From an uncultured bacterium (GTDB lineage Bacteria > Verrucomicrobiota > Kiritimatiellia > RFP12 > UBA1067), in contig CACWSW010000012.1 of assembly GCA_902763655.1 (NCBI GenBank), positions 1 through 32,155 on the forward strand: a stretch of 32,155 bases of DNA, read 5' to 3'. The position numbers and the translations under genes were made by a program. The notes below the pieces were generated by a model. It made no database searches and had not been told where the DNA came from. It worked only from the letters and a program-made list of their open reading frames with translations. Positions within the stretch are counted from its first letter, which is position 1, and every line of letters starts with the position of its first letter. Positions 22,739 through 32,155 of the stretch are shown piece after piece.

Positions 22739-25700
22739 CACTCCACCGTCACCTTGAAGAACCTCGCCGCATCGGACGGCATGTCGAGCGTGAGCGTTGC
22801 GCTCTCCGCGTCGGCCTCTATCACGACATCAGAAGACGCAACCGGCTTGAACGGCTCGCCAAGCGCGGACGTGCCATGAAGCACGAGCGTACCGTTTATC
22901 ATGTCAAGCGAGAAGCAGTCCTTAGTCCGGACGACCGTCAGCGTCAAAAGGCCTTTCGCCGCATCCTGTGCGATCCCGGCGATCGCGATCCCGCCGCCAG
23001 CGCCAGGTTCCTCATTCAGGAGATAATCGTCGTAACTTGACGGGAAATCTGCCATTGAGACAGAATTCGACACGGCCCATTCCGCAGCAAGGCCGGCGTC
23101 CACGCTTATTCCATCAAGCGTGACCTGCGTGCCCTGCGCGTATTTTTCACCGCTGAAAGCAACGGCCATGTCACCCGCGACCGCAATCGTAAACGTCGCC
23201 GCTTGATCGGAATCGCCAGCGTTTCGTGCGGCGATCTCGTCCGAACACGTCGGCAGATACCAATCAATCGCCGTGACCGTGAGTGCCACGTAGCCTTTCA
23301 CAGCCTCCAACACAGCGCCGTTAGCAACCGTCTCGTCTCCGCATTTCACGGACGCGATGGTTTCGTCAAACGTCACGGTCAGGAAATCCGCGCCCGGCTC
23401 ACGCACTATGATTTCCTGCGTAAACTTGCGCGATGTCGTTACCGTCTGGTTATAGACGGAGAAGGTGACGGTATTCGTGCCAACCTTCGTAGGAGTTCCC
23501 CTGATGGTGAACGTGTTGGAGTCGAACACAAGTCCTGTCGGCAGACCAGATGCGGTCACGGTCGGCTTCGACAGCGAATCCACCTTCACCGCCAACGCGG
23601 CAATCTCGTTGCTGACCACATACCCCACCGCCGGAGGCGTGCAAATCAGCGACAGATTCGTGTCAGCCGCCTTCGGCACGAACCTCGCGTACCAAGCCTC
23701 GCTCATCTCGGCGTTGACCGTGAGCGACTGCGAGGCCGTGCGGTAGTCGTACTTGCCCTGCCCGTCCACGGCGGGGACTTTGCACGCGCTGTCCGCGTAC
23801 CAGCCCGCGAACACGTTGCCCGAAGCGGCCGAAGCGCCCAGGCTCAACGTTGCCGCAGGGTTCGCCACGTTGCCGCCAGCTGTCGAAGACGCGCCGCCGC
23901 TCACCGTGCCAAGCCCATCGCACCCGTCTGCCACCGCGATCGGCAGCCAGGCGCTGCGCGTGTCAGCCACGTACGCGTAGAACACGGTCTGCGTCGTCGC
24001 CGTGCCGATCCTGCCGGAAACAGACACCGTGTACTTCCCTGCGCGGGAGGGAAGCCCGTATGCACGATACTCCGTCACCGACTGACCCTTGTCGTCCTTG
24101 CCAACCACCGTCTTGAGCGTCAGGCCCGAAGGCAGACCGCTCACGCTCGTCACACCCTGCTGGGCCGTACCCGTGCCGACGGACCGACCGATCAGGAACT
24201 CGTCCGCAGAGACCACGTCGCCCACGAGCATGCCGTCGAACGCGCCCGCCTCGACGTAGGCCCCCAGCCCGTCCATCGGCGCGACCACGAAGAGCGCCGT
24301 CGCCTTCGCGGAGCCGCTCGTCGCCGTCACGGTGAAGTTCCCGGCGGAGGTCGGCATGCCAGTCACCACCCCCGTGGACGCGTTGCGCGTCAGACCGGAC
24401 GGAAGCCCGCTCACGCTCGCTGGGTTGGCAGGCAGGCGTATGCCGTCCGCCTCCGTGACAGGAACGCCAACCCTCAGGTCGAAGCGCCCGGACTCGGGCC
24501 TGTCTATGGCCACCGTCCCGGTCGAATCCACGATGTCCGTCACGCGCACCTCGACGAACCGGGTCATCGCGTAGCCGGAGAGGTTCTTCGCGGTGACGGT
24601 CAGCTCGTACAGGCCGGGCGCCGTGGGAACGCCCGTGTACCTGAGCAGCTGGGAATCGTACGTCAACCCCGAGATCGAGCCGGAGATCGTCAGCGTGGGA
24701 AGCGAGCGGGACACGAAAAGCGCACCGAGGAACGACGAGAGCGGCGAGTTCGTCACGTTCCGGTTCACCTCGAACACCACCGGAGACACGACATCCCCAG
24801 GCGCCATCGCGTCCTGCGCCTTGTGCACGAACACAGCCGTCAGCGTGGTGTCCTCCGCAGGCATCACGTATGTGAACGAGGCCTGGCGGTAGTCCTTGGC
24901 GTAGCCCGAGAGCGGCTCGCCATTCTCATGCCCCCCAGCGTCGTACCAGCCGGCGAACACGTAGTCGGTCGGCGCCGTCGCGCCCAGAGTCACCGACTGG
25001 TTCGCCTTGTACGTGGCGCTAGCGCCCGTCGCCCTGAACGCCGACACGTCCGCGAGGCGGCCGCCGTCCGCGCCGTAAGCCTCGACAGCGAGCGTCAGCA
25101 CCGGGCAGGCCTGCACCGTGAACACCGTCGTCGCCGTCTCGCTCCCCTTCTTGAACCACACCGTCGAGCTTGTCGCAACGGCGGAAGCGGTCGACGGTGT
25201 GCCCGATATCACGCCAAGGGTGCTGTTGAACGAAAGGCCAGAAGGCAGGCCGGACACGCTCCAGCCCACAAAGTTGGCGTTCGTCCACGCCACGGGGACT
25301 CCGGGGATAAACGAATCGTAGAGATCCTCAAGCTCCGGCAGCTGAGCGCTACGGAAGTTGTTGATCTTGATTTGTACAGACGTTGTCACGTTCGTCGTCA
25401 CCGAGAGATTACGCGACGAGATCGTGACCGTGTACAGGCCAGGTGTCGTAGGCGTGCCGGTGATCATGAGCGAAGAAGTGTTGAAGGAGAGACCGCTCGG
25501 AAGTCCCGAAACGGAAACCGTAGGCTGAGAGAGCGACTCAACCTTGATCGGTAGCGGAGAAATCTCCTTGCCGGGTTCATATCCATCAGGATTTGGCGTA
25601 CAGGTCGCACTGACGACAGTGTCTGCCGCCTTCGCCACAAATCTCGCGTACCACGCCTTGCTCATCTCGGCGTTGACCGTGAGCGGTTGCGAGGCTGTGC

Positions 25701-28700
25701 GATAGTCGTACTTGTCTTGTCCATCGACAGCGGGAACCGTACACGCGCTGTCCGCGTACCAGCCCGCGAACACGTTGCCCGAAGCGGCCGAAGCGCCCAG
25801 GCTCAACGTTGCCGCAGGATTTGCCACGTTGCCGCCAGCTGTCGAAGACGCGCCGCCGCTCACCGTGCCAAGCCCTTCGCACCCGTCTGCCACGGCGATC
25901 GGCAGCCACGCGCTGCGCGTGTCGGCCACGTACGCGTAGAACACGGTCTGCGTCGTCGCCGTGCCGATCCTGCCGGAGAACGTCACGGTGTACTTTCCTG
26001 CACGCGACGGAAGTCCGTATGCACGATACTCGGTGACCGTCTGCCCTTCGTCGTCCTTGCCCGCCACCGTCTTGAGCGTCAGGCCCGAGGGCAGACCGCT
26101 CACGCTCGTCACGCCCTGCTGGGCCGTACCCGTGCCGACTGACCGGCCGATCAGGAACTCGTTCGCAGAGACCACGTCGCCGACAAGCATCCCGTCGAAC
26201 GCCGCCGCATTGACATAGTCGCCCAAGCCGTCCTTCAGCGCGGCCGGAGCGGTACCGCCGTTGCCCACGCACACGTTCACGAACCAGGTCATGGTGTAGC
26301 CGGAAAGGTTCTTCGCGGTGACGGTCAGCTCGTAGGAACCAGGCGTCGTAGGCGTGCCCTTGTACAGGAGCGTCTGGGAGTCGAACGACACGCCGGACAT
26401 TGTGCCGGACACCGTGAACGTAGGCAGCGAACGGGAAGAAAAAAGCTTCTTCAGAACCACAGCAAGAGGCGAATCCGCCGTCAACGCCTTGCCGGCAGGC
26501 GCTTCAACTTCCGACCATGCCGGATTGAGCGTCATGGCGTCGATCGCCTTGTGCACAAATACGGCGGTCAGCGTCGTGTTCTCTGCCGGCATGATGTACG
26601 TAAACGACGCCTGGCGATAGTCTTTCGCGTAGCCCTCGAGCGCAAAGCCCTTTTCGTAACCGCCCGCATCGTACCATCCCGCAAACACGTAGTCGGTCGG
26701 CGCCGTCGCGCCAAGGGTCACGGACTGATTTGCCTTGTAGGTGGTGCCGGCACCTGTCGCTCTGAACGTCGACACGTCCGCCAACGGCTCGCCGTCCGCA
26801 CCGTATGCCTCAATCGTAAGCGTCAGCACCGGGCAGGCCTGCACCGTGAACACCGTCGTGGCCGTCTCCGTTCCCTTCTTGAACCACACCGTGGAACTTG
26901 TGGGGGAAGTGGGTGTCGCAGACGGCGTGCCAGATATCACGCCAAGGGTACTGTTGAACGAAAGGCCCGAAGGCAGGCCGGACACCGACCAACCCACGAA
27001 GTCGGCGTTCGTCCACGCCACGGGGACTCCGGGAATGAACGAATCGTAGAGGTCGCCGAGCTCCGGCAGCAGACCGCTACGGAAGTTGTTGACCTTTATC
27101 TGGACCTCCTTCGTGACGGACGTGGAGACGGACAGGTTCCTGGCCGAGAAGACCACGGTGTACAGGCCCGGAGTGGTCGGCGTGCCGGTGACGGAAAGCG
27201 TATTGGCGTTGAAAGTCATCCCGGCCGGAAGACCCGTTGCGCTTACAGTAGGCTTGGAGTGCGAAGTCACGACCACCGGAATGGACTTTACGGCCACGCC
27301 AGGCTCGTAGCCGTCCGCATCCGGTTCGCATGATATGTCGATGGAGGCATCGTCCTCCTTCGTCACGAATTTCGCGACAATCTCCGTGTCTGTACGCCCG
27401 GTAGTGTACGAAAGCGGCGTCGTACGGTAGTCGGCGGAAGCCGTAGAGTAGGGCTTGCCGTCCTTGTACCATCCCGCAAACACGTAGCCGGTCTTCGCAG
27501 TCGCGGAGAGGGAAACCGTCTTGCCAACGGCATATCCGCCTGTTCCCGTGGCCGTGCCGCCTTCGGCGGGTTCGGGCGTCACGGTCAACTGCGGATAGGG
27601 CGCGATCACGATATTGAAGTTCTTCGTCACGGCCGTCGAGACGGAGAGGTTGCGGGCTGAAACTGACGCCTTGTACGTGTTCGGCTGCGGAACGGACGTC
27701 ACGGTAGCCGGATCGTAGCGCAGCGCGAAGGCGCCGTCGACGCTCGCGGAGTCCTTCGTGACGCCGCTCGGCAGGCCGGAGAAGGAAAGCGTCGGGAGCG
27801 ACACGGAATCGACGATTACCCAGAACACGCTTTCAGACATCGAAGCCGTGTCGATATTCCACGTCTCCCCCACCTCGACATCCAAGCGATCCTCTCCCTT
27901 CTCGACGAAATGAGCATACCATGTCGGACTCATGTCGTCGCAAACGGTCATGGACTGCGACGCCGTACGGTAGTCGTACTTGCCTGAAACATGGAAGGCC
28001 TCTTTTGCCGCGCCGGAGTCTTCGTACCACCCGGCGAACACGCATCCGGACTTCGCGGTGGCGTTGATCGTCATTGTGCCGCCCGCAACCATCACGCCAC
28101 CGCCCGTCACCGACTGCTGAAGTCCGTCGCCCGCATCCGTCACGCCTACGGTGATCCAGCGCGATTCCACGTCCTGCACATAGACGTAGGCGACCGTAGT
28201 TGCCGTCGCCGTGCCGATGCGTCCGGTAAGGGTAACCGTGTATTTTCCGGCTTTCGTCGGCATGCCGGAAAGTACGTACGCGGTCGTAACGTTCCCATAG
28301 TCGTCAGTGGTCTTCACCGTGGTGGCCGTTAGCCCTGTCGGCAACCCGGAGATGCTCGTGACACCCTGCTGCGACGAACTGGCTCCTTCGTTCCAGGCAA
28401 TAGTACGCCAATCGCCGTCAATCGTCATGCCGACGTACATATTGCCCAAAATGCCCAAGTCGCAATATTCGCCGAGCTCGTCCTTCGGCGCGACGACAAA
28501 CAGTGCGGACGCCTTCACGCTCTTGCCGCCGATGGTCTGGGTCGCAACAACAGTAAAGTTGCCGGCCGCCGTTGGCGTGCCTGTGACAAGGCCGGTAGTC
28601 GCGTCGCGGGAAAGTCCCGATGGAAGCCCCGTCACCGAGGCTGGATTGGCCGGGAGATAGAAACCGTCCTGCGCAGTTACGGGTACGCCAACCTGGGCTT

Positions 28701-31700
28701 CAAAGCATCCACCCTCCGGCACCTCAATCACCAGCGCATGCGTCTCGTCCACGAAGTCGTCCACGCGGACGGTGATGAATCCAGAATACGAATAGCCCGA
28801 AGCGTTCTTTGCCGTAACGCCGATCTCGTAGAGCCCCGGGGTCGTGGGCGTGCCGGTGAACGCAAGCGTCTGCGAATTGAAAGTAAGTCCCGGAACCGAA
28901 CCGGAGAGGGTAACCGTCGGCAGGGATCTGGACACTATGAGGTCCTGCACCGCAAACGCATCGGTTTCGGCGGTGAGCGGCTCGTTTACGTTGAACTGGA
29001 GATAGTCGTACGCTTCGTTGAATTCGAGATAGTCCTTTGACTTATGGACGAACTGCGCCGTAAGCTCGGTGTCTTCGGCCGGCATCAGGTACGTGAACGA
29101 CGGCTGGCGGTAGTCCTTCGCATAGCCGGTCAGCGGTTTGCCGTCCGGCCCGAACCATCCGGCGAACACGTAGTCGGTCGGCGCTGTCGCGCCGAGCGTC
29201 ACGGACTGGTTCGCCTTGTAGAGCGCTCCGGCGCCGGTTGTCTTGAACGGAGAAAGATCCATCTCGCCATCTTCGTCCTCTTCGCCCGGACCTTCGACAT
29301 CTGCCACGATCGAAAGCACCGGGCAGCGCTGCACGGTGACGAACGTGGTCGCAACCTTGTCCGTCCCGTTCTTGAACCACACGGTGTACGTCGTCGCGTT
29401 TGTGGACGCTGACGACGGCGCACCGGATATGACGCCGGTCGTGCCGTTGAAGGAAAGGCCCGGCGGCAGGCCGGTCAAGGTAGAGCCGATGTAGGCCGCA
29501 TTCGTGATCGCCACGGAGACGCCCGGAATGAAATTGGTGTAACTGTCCTGCAGATCGTCGAGGTAGCCGGCCGTACGGATGTTCGGCACCGTGACCGTGA
29601 CCTGGCTCTCGACCGAGTTCCGCGAGAGGTTGACGGCCTTGGCCGTCACCGTATAGACGCCCGGCACAAGCTTGGAGTGGCCGGTGGCGTAAGTGTACAC
29701 AAGCCTCTGTCCGGCGGCGGAGTATTCTATGCCGGCAGGGAGTCCCGTGCAGGTGACGGTCGGGAGGGTCGGGCTTGCGACGTTGAGCGCCACGAAATCA
29801 GTCTCTGCCTCCGTCGCAACGGTCCAGGCCGTCTTGTCTGGCGTCATCGAAATCTCGGCGTCCTCCGCCGCGTTGACGAACCGCGCATACACGACCTCGG
29901 GAGTCGTCTGCTCGGGGCGCATGACGAGCTTCGCCGACGCCGTACGGTAGTCAAGGCCATCATAGCTGGCGAGATCCGTGAACTCCATGCCATCGCTGCA
30001 TGCTTCGTCAAGATACCATCCCGCAAAGTAGTATCCTGTCGCGGCGGTGGCGGAAAACGAGACTGTCGCACCGGCGGCATACACACCGGAGCCAGTAACG
30101 GTACCGCGCCGCTCATCGGAGCTTACCACTTCAAGATAGGCGCTGCCGGCATCACCCACGCACACAACATGCTGGGCCGAGGCGGTCTTTCCGTTCGTGT
30201 AGGTCACGTTCACCGCGACCGTGTATTTGCCAGTCTTGGTAATCGTGCCCGAAAAACGAAGCTTCTGACTTCCATTGGCTTCGGTATGAAGGACGCCGGT
30301 CAGCCCTGTCGGCAGTCCGGAGAACGTGACGCTCTTGACGCTGCCAGTTGTTGCAACATCCAGTTCCCCAGCGGCATAGCAATGACCGGTCAGCAGCGAG
30401 TCGAGTTTTGAAAGGTCGATGCCCGCCGTGTTCGTCTCGGCTGCCCTTGCCGGCTCCGAACCGTCGGCATTCAGCACCACAACAGGATAGACGCCCGAGA
30501 ACGAGTAGCCACCGGCATTTTTGGCCGAAACAGTCACATAATACCATCCGGCCGTCGAGGGCGTACCGGTGATGCGCAACGTCGTCGCGTTGAAGGACAG
30601 GCCCGACGGCAGGCCGCTGATCGTCACCGTAGGCAACGATGCGGACTCCACCGTCACAACGGATGCGGCGTCGTTCGTCGTGATGGCCACGCCGCGCGCA
30701 TAGCGCATCGTCATGAAACCTTCCGCAAGGACCAGATAGTCTTCGGAGACTCGGACGAACTCTGCGTCAACATCAGTGTCATCCTCGGTGGCCACAATGG
30801 TGAGGGAAGGATTACGATAGTCAACTGCGCCCGTCTCGACTCCGCTCCATCCGGCAAACACCCATCCGCTGGCCGCCGACGCCTTAAGCGAAACGCTCTT
30901 GCCGGGCTCGTAGGAACCTGCACCAGTGACTATGTTACCGGCAGAATCTGCTGAGGAATCGACGTTCACCGTCACAGAAGGATACGGCGCAATTGTAATC
31001 GATGCCGTCACGTTCACCGTCGTCTTCGACGTACCACCCGCAAACACCGAAGCCGCGATCTTTACGGTGTAGAAGCCCGGCGTCGTCGGTGTCCCCGTTA
31101 TGAGTCGGGTGGAACTGTTCCACGTCAACCCGGACGGAAGTCCCGAGACCGAAGATATCGTCTCACCCGCCGCAAAGTCGACGGCATTGGAGAAAGATAT
31201 GGGAGTGATTGCAACCTTCGGCTCAAAGGTTCCCAGATCCTCGTCCACTTTCACGTATTGGCTCTCGACGTTGGCTACCTTGAAGTAGATCGTCTTTGTC
31301 ACGGTCCTTCCTGAAACGTTGGCCGCCTTGAGCGTACAGGTGTACGTTCCTGCCGCCGGAGGCGTGGTGACGGTTGAGGGGTCGTAGTCTATCCAGTAGC
31401 CTTCGGTAGCCGATTCTCGGTAGGCGCTGACCTTGAATCCGGTCGGGAATCCGGTATAGGTCATCGTCGGCAATGACGCCGAAACAACGTCGAAATACAC
31501 CGAAAGACCCCACTCGTCCGCAGGATCAAGCTCGAAAAAGTCGCCATCCTGTATTCCATCGAAGGATAGCGCCATGTCGTCCGCCTTTTTCACGAACCGC
31601 GCACACCATTCCGTGGCCATGTCGTCACAAACGACGATTGACTGGCTCGCCTTGCGGTAGTCGGCCGCGTCAAGGCAATGCCACACGGGATCGCCGTCGG

Positions 31701-32155
31701 GGCCGTCGTACCAGCCGGCGAACACCCATCCCGTCTTGGCCGTCGCGCTGAGCGACACCGTAGCGCCCGGCCTTACCACGCCACCGCCCGTAATCGTGCC
31801 GCCAGCCTCGCTCGTCTCGTCGAAGAAACCTGTCGCAAGATACCAGGAAGGCACATCCTCGATTATGACCGTCTGATAGAGCGTCTTTGTCTGCGTGCCT
31901 ACACGACAGCCTACGGAAACCTTGTACGCCCCGGCCTTGGTCGGCATCCCGTATGCGCTCCACGAGACCGTTCCATCGTCCTCCGTCGTCTTCTGCACCG
32001 TAAGCCCCGTCGGCAGGCCCGAAATGCTAGTGATGCCAACGCCATTCGTCTCCGTTACGCCGAACGAACCGAGATCGCCTGGCTGAAACCGCTCACCGAC
32101 ATGACGTCCCTCAAGTTCGGAAAGGTCTATGCCGTAGGCGGCAAGATCGTCCTCG
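22738..32155 (-). CDS. Giant surface protein of alternating FAGW (InlB-like) and He_PIG Ig-like repeats, N-terminus missing
   Basis: The frame is open from base 32155 to the stop at 22738, so at least 3138 residues are visible and the start lies beyond the right edge. The protein is a chain of two repeat types. One has SGLPSGLSFN...ITGTPTTPGxYTV, the He_PIG Ig-like type, about 21 times. The other has YVFAGWY...DYRxAS...YARFV, an InlB/Listeria-Bacteroides-like type, 10 times. Such repeat proteins are usually exported and act as adhesins or surface fibres. There is no LPXTG motif; the C-terminal 200 residues are not of the repeat type and end ARFFKVTVE, which may serve as a sorting or cap domain. 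Several repeats carry cysteine pairs (ADGCEGLG with DSACTVP). Near-identical DNA blocks show recent internal duplication. Confidence 0.88.
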   Translation of the reverse strand, partial: EDDLAAYGIDLSELEGRHVGERFQPGDLGSFGVTETNGVGITSISGLPTGLTVQKTTEDDGTVSWSAYGMPTKAGAYKVSVGCRVGTQTKTLYQTVIIEDVPSWYLATGFFDETSEAGGTITGGGVVRPGATVSLSATAKTGWVFAGWYDGPDGDPVWHCLDAADYRKASQSIVVCDDMATEWCARFVKKADDMALSFDGIQDGDFFELDPADEWGLSVYFDVVSASLPTMTYTGFPTGFKVSAYRESATEGYWIDYDPSTVTTPPAAGTYTCTLKAANVSGRTVTKTIYFKVANVESQYVKVDEDLGTFEPKVAITPISFSNAVDFAAGETISSVSGLPSGLTWNSSTRLITGTPTTPGFYTVKIAASVFAGGTSKTTVNVTASITIAPYPSVTVNVDSSADSAGNIVTGAGSYEPGKSVSLKASAASGWVFAGWSGVETGAVDYRNPSLTIVATEDDTDVDAEFVRVSEDYLVLAEGFMTMRYARGVAITTNDAASVVTVESASLPTVTISGLPSGLSFNATTLRITGTPSTAGWYYVTVSAKNAGGYSFSGVYPVVVLNADGSEPARAAETNTAGIDLSKLDSLLTGHCYAAGELDVATTGSVKSVTFSGLPTGLTGVLHTEANGSQKLRFSGTITKTGKYTVAVNVTYTNGKTASAQHVVCVGDAGSAYLEVVSSDERRGTVTGSGVYAAGATVSFSATAATGYYFAGWYLDEACSDGMEFTDLASYDGLDYRTASAKLVMRPEQTTPEVVYARFVNAAEDAEISMTPDKTAWTVATEAETDFVALNVASPTLPTVTCTGLPAGIEYSAAGQRLVYTYATGHSKLVPGVYTVTAKAVNLSRNSVESQVTVTVPNIRTAGYLDDLQDSYTNFIPGVSVAITNAAYIGSTLTGLPPGLSFNGTTGVISGAPSSASTNATTYTVWFKNGTDKVATTFVTVQRCPVLSIVADVEGPGEEDEDGEMDLSPFKTTGAGALYKANQSVTLGATAPTDYVFAGWFGPDGKPLTGYAKDYRQPSFTYLMPAEDTELTAQFVHKSKDYLEFNEAYDYLQFNVNEPLTAETDAFAVQDLIVSRSLPTVTLSGSVPGLTFNSQTLAFTGTPTTPGLYEIGVTAKNASGYSYSGFITVRVDDFVDETHALVIEVPEGGCFEAQVGVPVTAQDGFYLPANPASVTGLPSGLSRDATTGLVTGTPTAAGNFTVVATQTIGGKSVKASALFVVAPKDELGEYCDLGILGNMYVGMTIDGDWRTIAWNEGASSSQQGVTSISGLPTGLTATTVKTTDDYGNVTTAYVLSGMPTKAGKYTVTLTGRIGTATATTVAYVYVQDVESRWITVGVTDAGDGLQQSVTGGGVMVAGGTMTINATAKSGCVFAGWYEDSGAAKEAFHVSGKYDYRTASQSMTVCDDMSPTWYAHFVEKGEDRLDVEVGETWNIDTASMSESVFWVIVDSVSLPTLSFSGLPSGVTKDSASVDGAFALRYDPATVTSVPQPNTYKASVSARNLSVSTAVTKNFNIVIAPYPQLTVTPEPAEGGTATGTGGYAVGKTVSLSATAKTGYVFAGWYKDGKPYSTASADYRTTPLSYTTGRTDTEIVAKFVTKEDDASIDISCEPDADGYEPGVAVKSIPVVVTSHSKPTVSATGLPAGMTFNANTLSVTGTPTTPGLYTVVFSARNLSVSTSVTKEVQIKVNNFRSGLLPELGDLYDSFIPGVPVAWTNADFVGWSVSGLPSGLSFNSTLGVISGTPSATPTSPTSSTVWFKKGTETATTVFTVQACPVLTLTIEAYGADGEPLADVSTFRATGAGTTYKANQSVTLGATAPTDYVFAGWYDAGGYEKGFALEGYAKDYRQASFTYIMPAENTTLTAVFVHKAIDAMTLNPAWSEVEAPAGKALTADSPLAVVLKKLFSSRSLPTFTVSGTMSGVSFDSQTLLYKGTPTTPGSYELTVTAKNLSGYTMTWFVNVCVGNGGTAPAALKDGLGDYVNAAAFDGMLVGDVVSANEFLIGRSVGTGTAQQGVTSVSGLPSGLTLKTVAGKDDEGQTVTEYRAYGLPSRAGKYTVTFSGRIGTATTQTVFYAYVADTRSAWLPIAVADGCEGLGTVSGGASSTAGGNVANPAATLSLGASAASGNVFAGWYADSACTVPAVDGQDKYDYRTASQPLTVNAEMSKAWYARFVAKAADTVVSATCTPNPDGYEPGKEISPLPIKVESLSQPTVSVSGLPSGLSFNTSSLMITGTPTTPGLYTVTISSRNLSVTTNVTTSVQIKINNFRSAQLPELEDLYDSFIPGVPVAWTNANFVGWSVSGLPSGLSFNSTLGVISGTPSTASAVATSSTVWFKKGSETATTVFTVQACPVLTLAVEAYGADGGRLADVSAFRATGASATYKANQSVTLGATAPTDYVFAGWYDAGGHENGEPLSGYAKDYRQASFTYVMPAEDTTLTAVFVHKAQDAMAPGDVVSPVVFEVNRNVTNSPLSSFLGALFVSRSLPTLTISGSISGLTYDSQLLRYTGVPTAPGLYELTVTAKNLSGYAMTRFVEVRVTDIVDSTGTVAIDRPESGRFDLRVGVPVTEADGIRLPANPASVSGLPSGLTRNASTGVVTGMPTSAGNFTVTATSGSAKATALFVVAPMDGLGAYVEAGAFDGMLVGDVVSADEFLIGRSVGTGTAQQGVTSVSGLPSGLTLKTVVGKDDKGQSVTEYRAYGLPSRAGKYTVSVSGRIGTATTQTVFYAYVADTRSAWLPIAVADGCDGLGTVSGGASSTAGGNVANPAATLSLGASAASGNVFAGWYADSACKVPAVDGQGKYDYRTASQSLTVNAEMSEAWYARFVPKAADTNLSLICTPPAVGYVVSNEIAALAVKVDSLSKPTVTASGLPTGLVFDSNTFTIRGTPTKVGTNTVTFSVYNQTVTTSRKFTQEIIVREPGADFLTVTFDETIASVKCGDETVANGAVLEAVKGYVALTVTAIDWYLPTCSDEIAARNAGDSDQAATFTIAVAGDMAVAFSGEKYAQGTQVTLDGISVDAGLAAEWAVSNSVSMADFPSSYDDYLLNEEPGAGGGIAIAGIAQDAAKGLLTLTVVRTKDCFSLDMINGTLVLHGTSALGEPFKPVASSDVVIEADAESATLTLDMPSDAARFFKVTVE
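23662..24239 (-). repeat. Long internal duplication in the giant gene, copy 1 of block A
   Basis: About 578 nt match 25621-26198 at a constant offset of 1959 nt (653 codons) with scattered substitutions and no visible indel. It covers a FAGW repeat (NVFAGWYADSAC) and the Ig-like unit with GLPSGLTLKTV. Confidence 0.85.
24930..25340 (-). repeat. Long internal duplication in the giant gene, copy 1 of block B
   Basis: About 410 nt match 26658-27068 at an offset of 1728 nt (576 codons). It covers the unit YVFAGWYDAGG and the following SGLPSGLSFNSTLGVISGTP unit. A more diverged third copy with the same start lies near 29160. Confidence 0.82.
25621..26198 (-). repeat. Long internal duplication in the giant gene, copy 2 of block A
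   Basis: Partner of 23662-24239. Identity is very high; for example the 38 bases from 23981 and from 25940 match throughout. The two copies are read in the same frame. Confidence 0.85.
26658..27068 (-). repeat. Long internal duplication in the giant gene, copy 2 of block B
   Basis: Partner of 24930-25340. The offset to block B (1728 nt) is 231 nt shorter than that of block A (1959 nt), because one Ig-like unit of 77 residues is present between A and B in the first copy and absent here. Confidence 0.82.

Noticed and set aside
23203-25554. A 783-residue plus-strand frame opposite the giant gene
   Set aside because: It mirrors the giant gene's repeats on the antisense strand and is rich in Arg and His with no recognisable domain.

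Overview
The window looks like a chromosome fragment of a GC-rich, host- or sediment-associated PVC-type bacterium (Kiritimatiellota/Verrucomicrobiota/Lentisphaerota style). This is an inference from content only: secreted glycosidases in a transport operon, a giant FAGW/Ig-repeat surface protein, a Ser/Thr kinase overlapping an ECF-like sigma factor, and short hairpin repeats inserted in frame in ordinary genes. No rRNA, tRNA, IS element, integrase or CRISPR array was seen.

Left part (1-8306, all minus strand, read right to left): a tight glycan-use operon. It encodes a secreted GH43-GDPD fusion, a sugar-porter MFS permease, a secreted orphan protein, a GH89-like alpha-N-acetylglucosaminidase-type enzyme, a GH20 beta-hexosaminidase and the start of a TIM-barrel-like protein that leaves the window. 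Spacings run from a 7-nt overlap to a 44-nt gap. The enzymes point to amino-sugar glycans, and the NagA deacetylase at 17704-18873 would fit downstream catabolism.

Middle (8334-18873): a 1292-residue secreted protein with two DUF3857/transglutaminase-like modules, the second catalytically degenerate, lies on the minus strand. A divergent plus-strand run follows: AMP-forming acyl-CoA synthetase, a multipass membrane protein, UvrA and NagA, with an 8-nt overlap or 14-nt gaps. Only the synthetase has a visible promoter.

Right part (18959-32155, all minus strand): transcription enters from the right through a giant repeat protein (at least 3138 residues, N-terminus outside the window). It continues into a 55-residue single-TM protein and a MauE/DoxX-thioredoxin-InlB-like-Ig fusion. 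Start and stop codons overlap at both junctions. Next comes a Ser/Thr kinase with its own extended -10 promoter, whose stop overlaps the start of the sigma factor. A plausible reading is a large disulfide-containing surface protein with its own thiol-redox module, next to a kinase-controlled alternative sigma factor.

The most unusual signal is a set of short interspersed repeats, mostly hairpins, sitting in frame inside conserved genes (GH20, GH89-like, MFS, transglutaminase-like, UvrA). They add short peptides at linkers or loops, so unrelated proteins share identical peptides such as GGSQFIAT and DAQERVP. This resembles Rickettsia palindromic elements in behaviour but has different sequences. 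A second recurring signal is an extended -10 box only 6-7 nt before the start codon at three genes, suggesting leaderless mRNAs.

There is no gene-free stretch longer than about 300 bases. The longest gaps are 12213-12316 (divergent promoters), 20944-21035 (kinase promoter) and 18874-18958 (convergent ends, with a hairpin).
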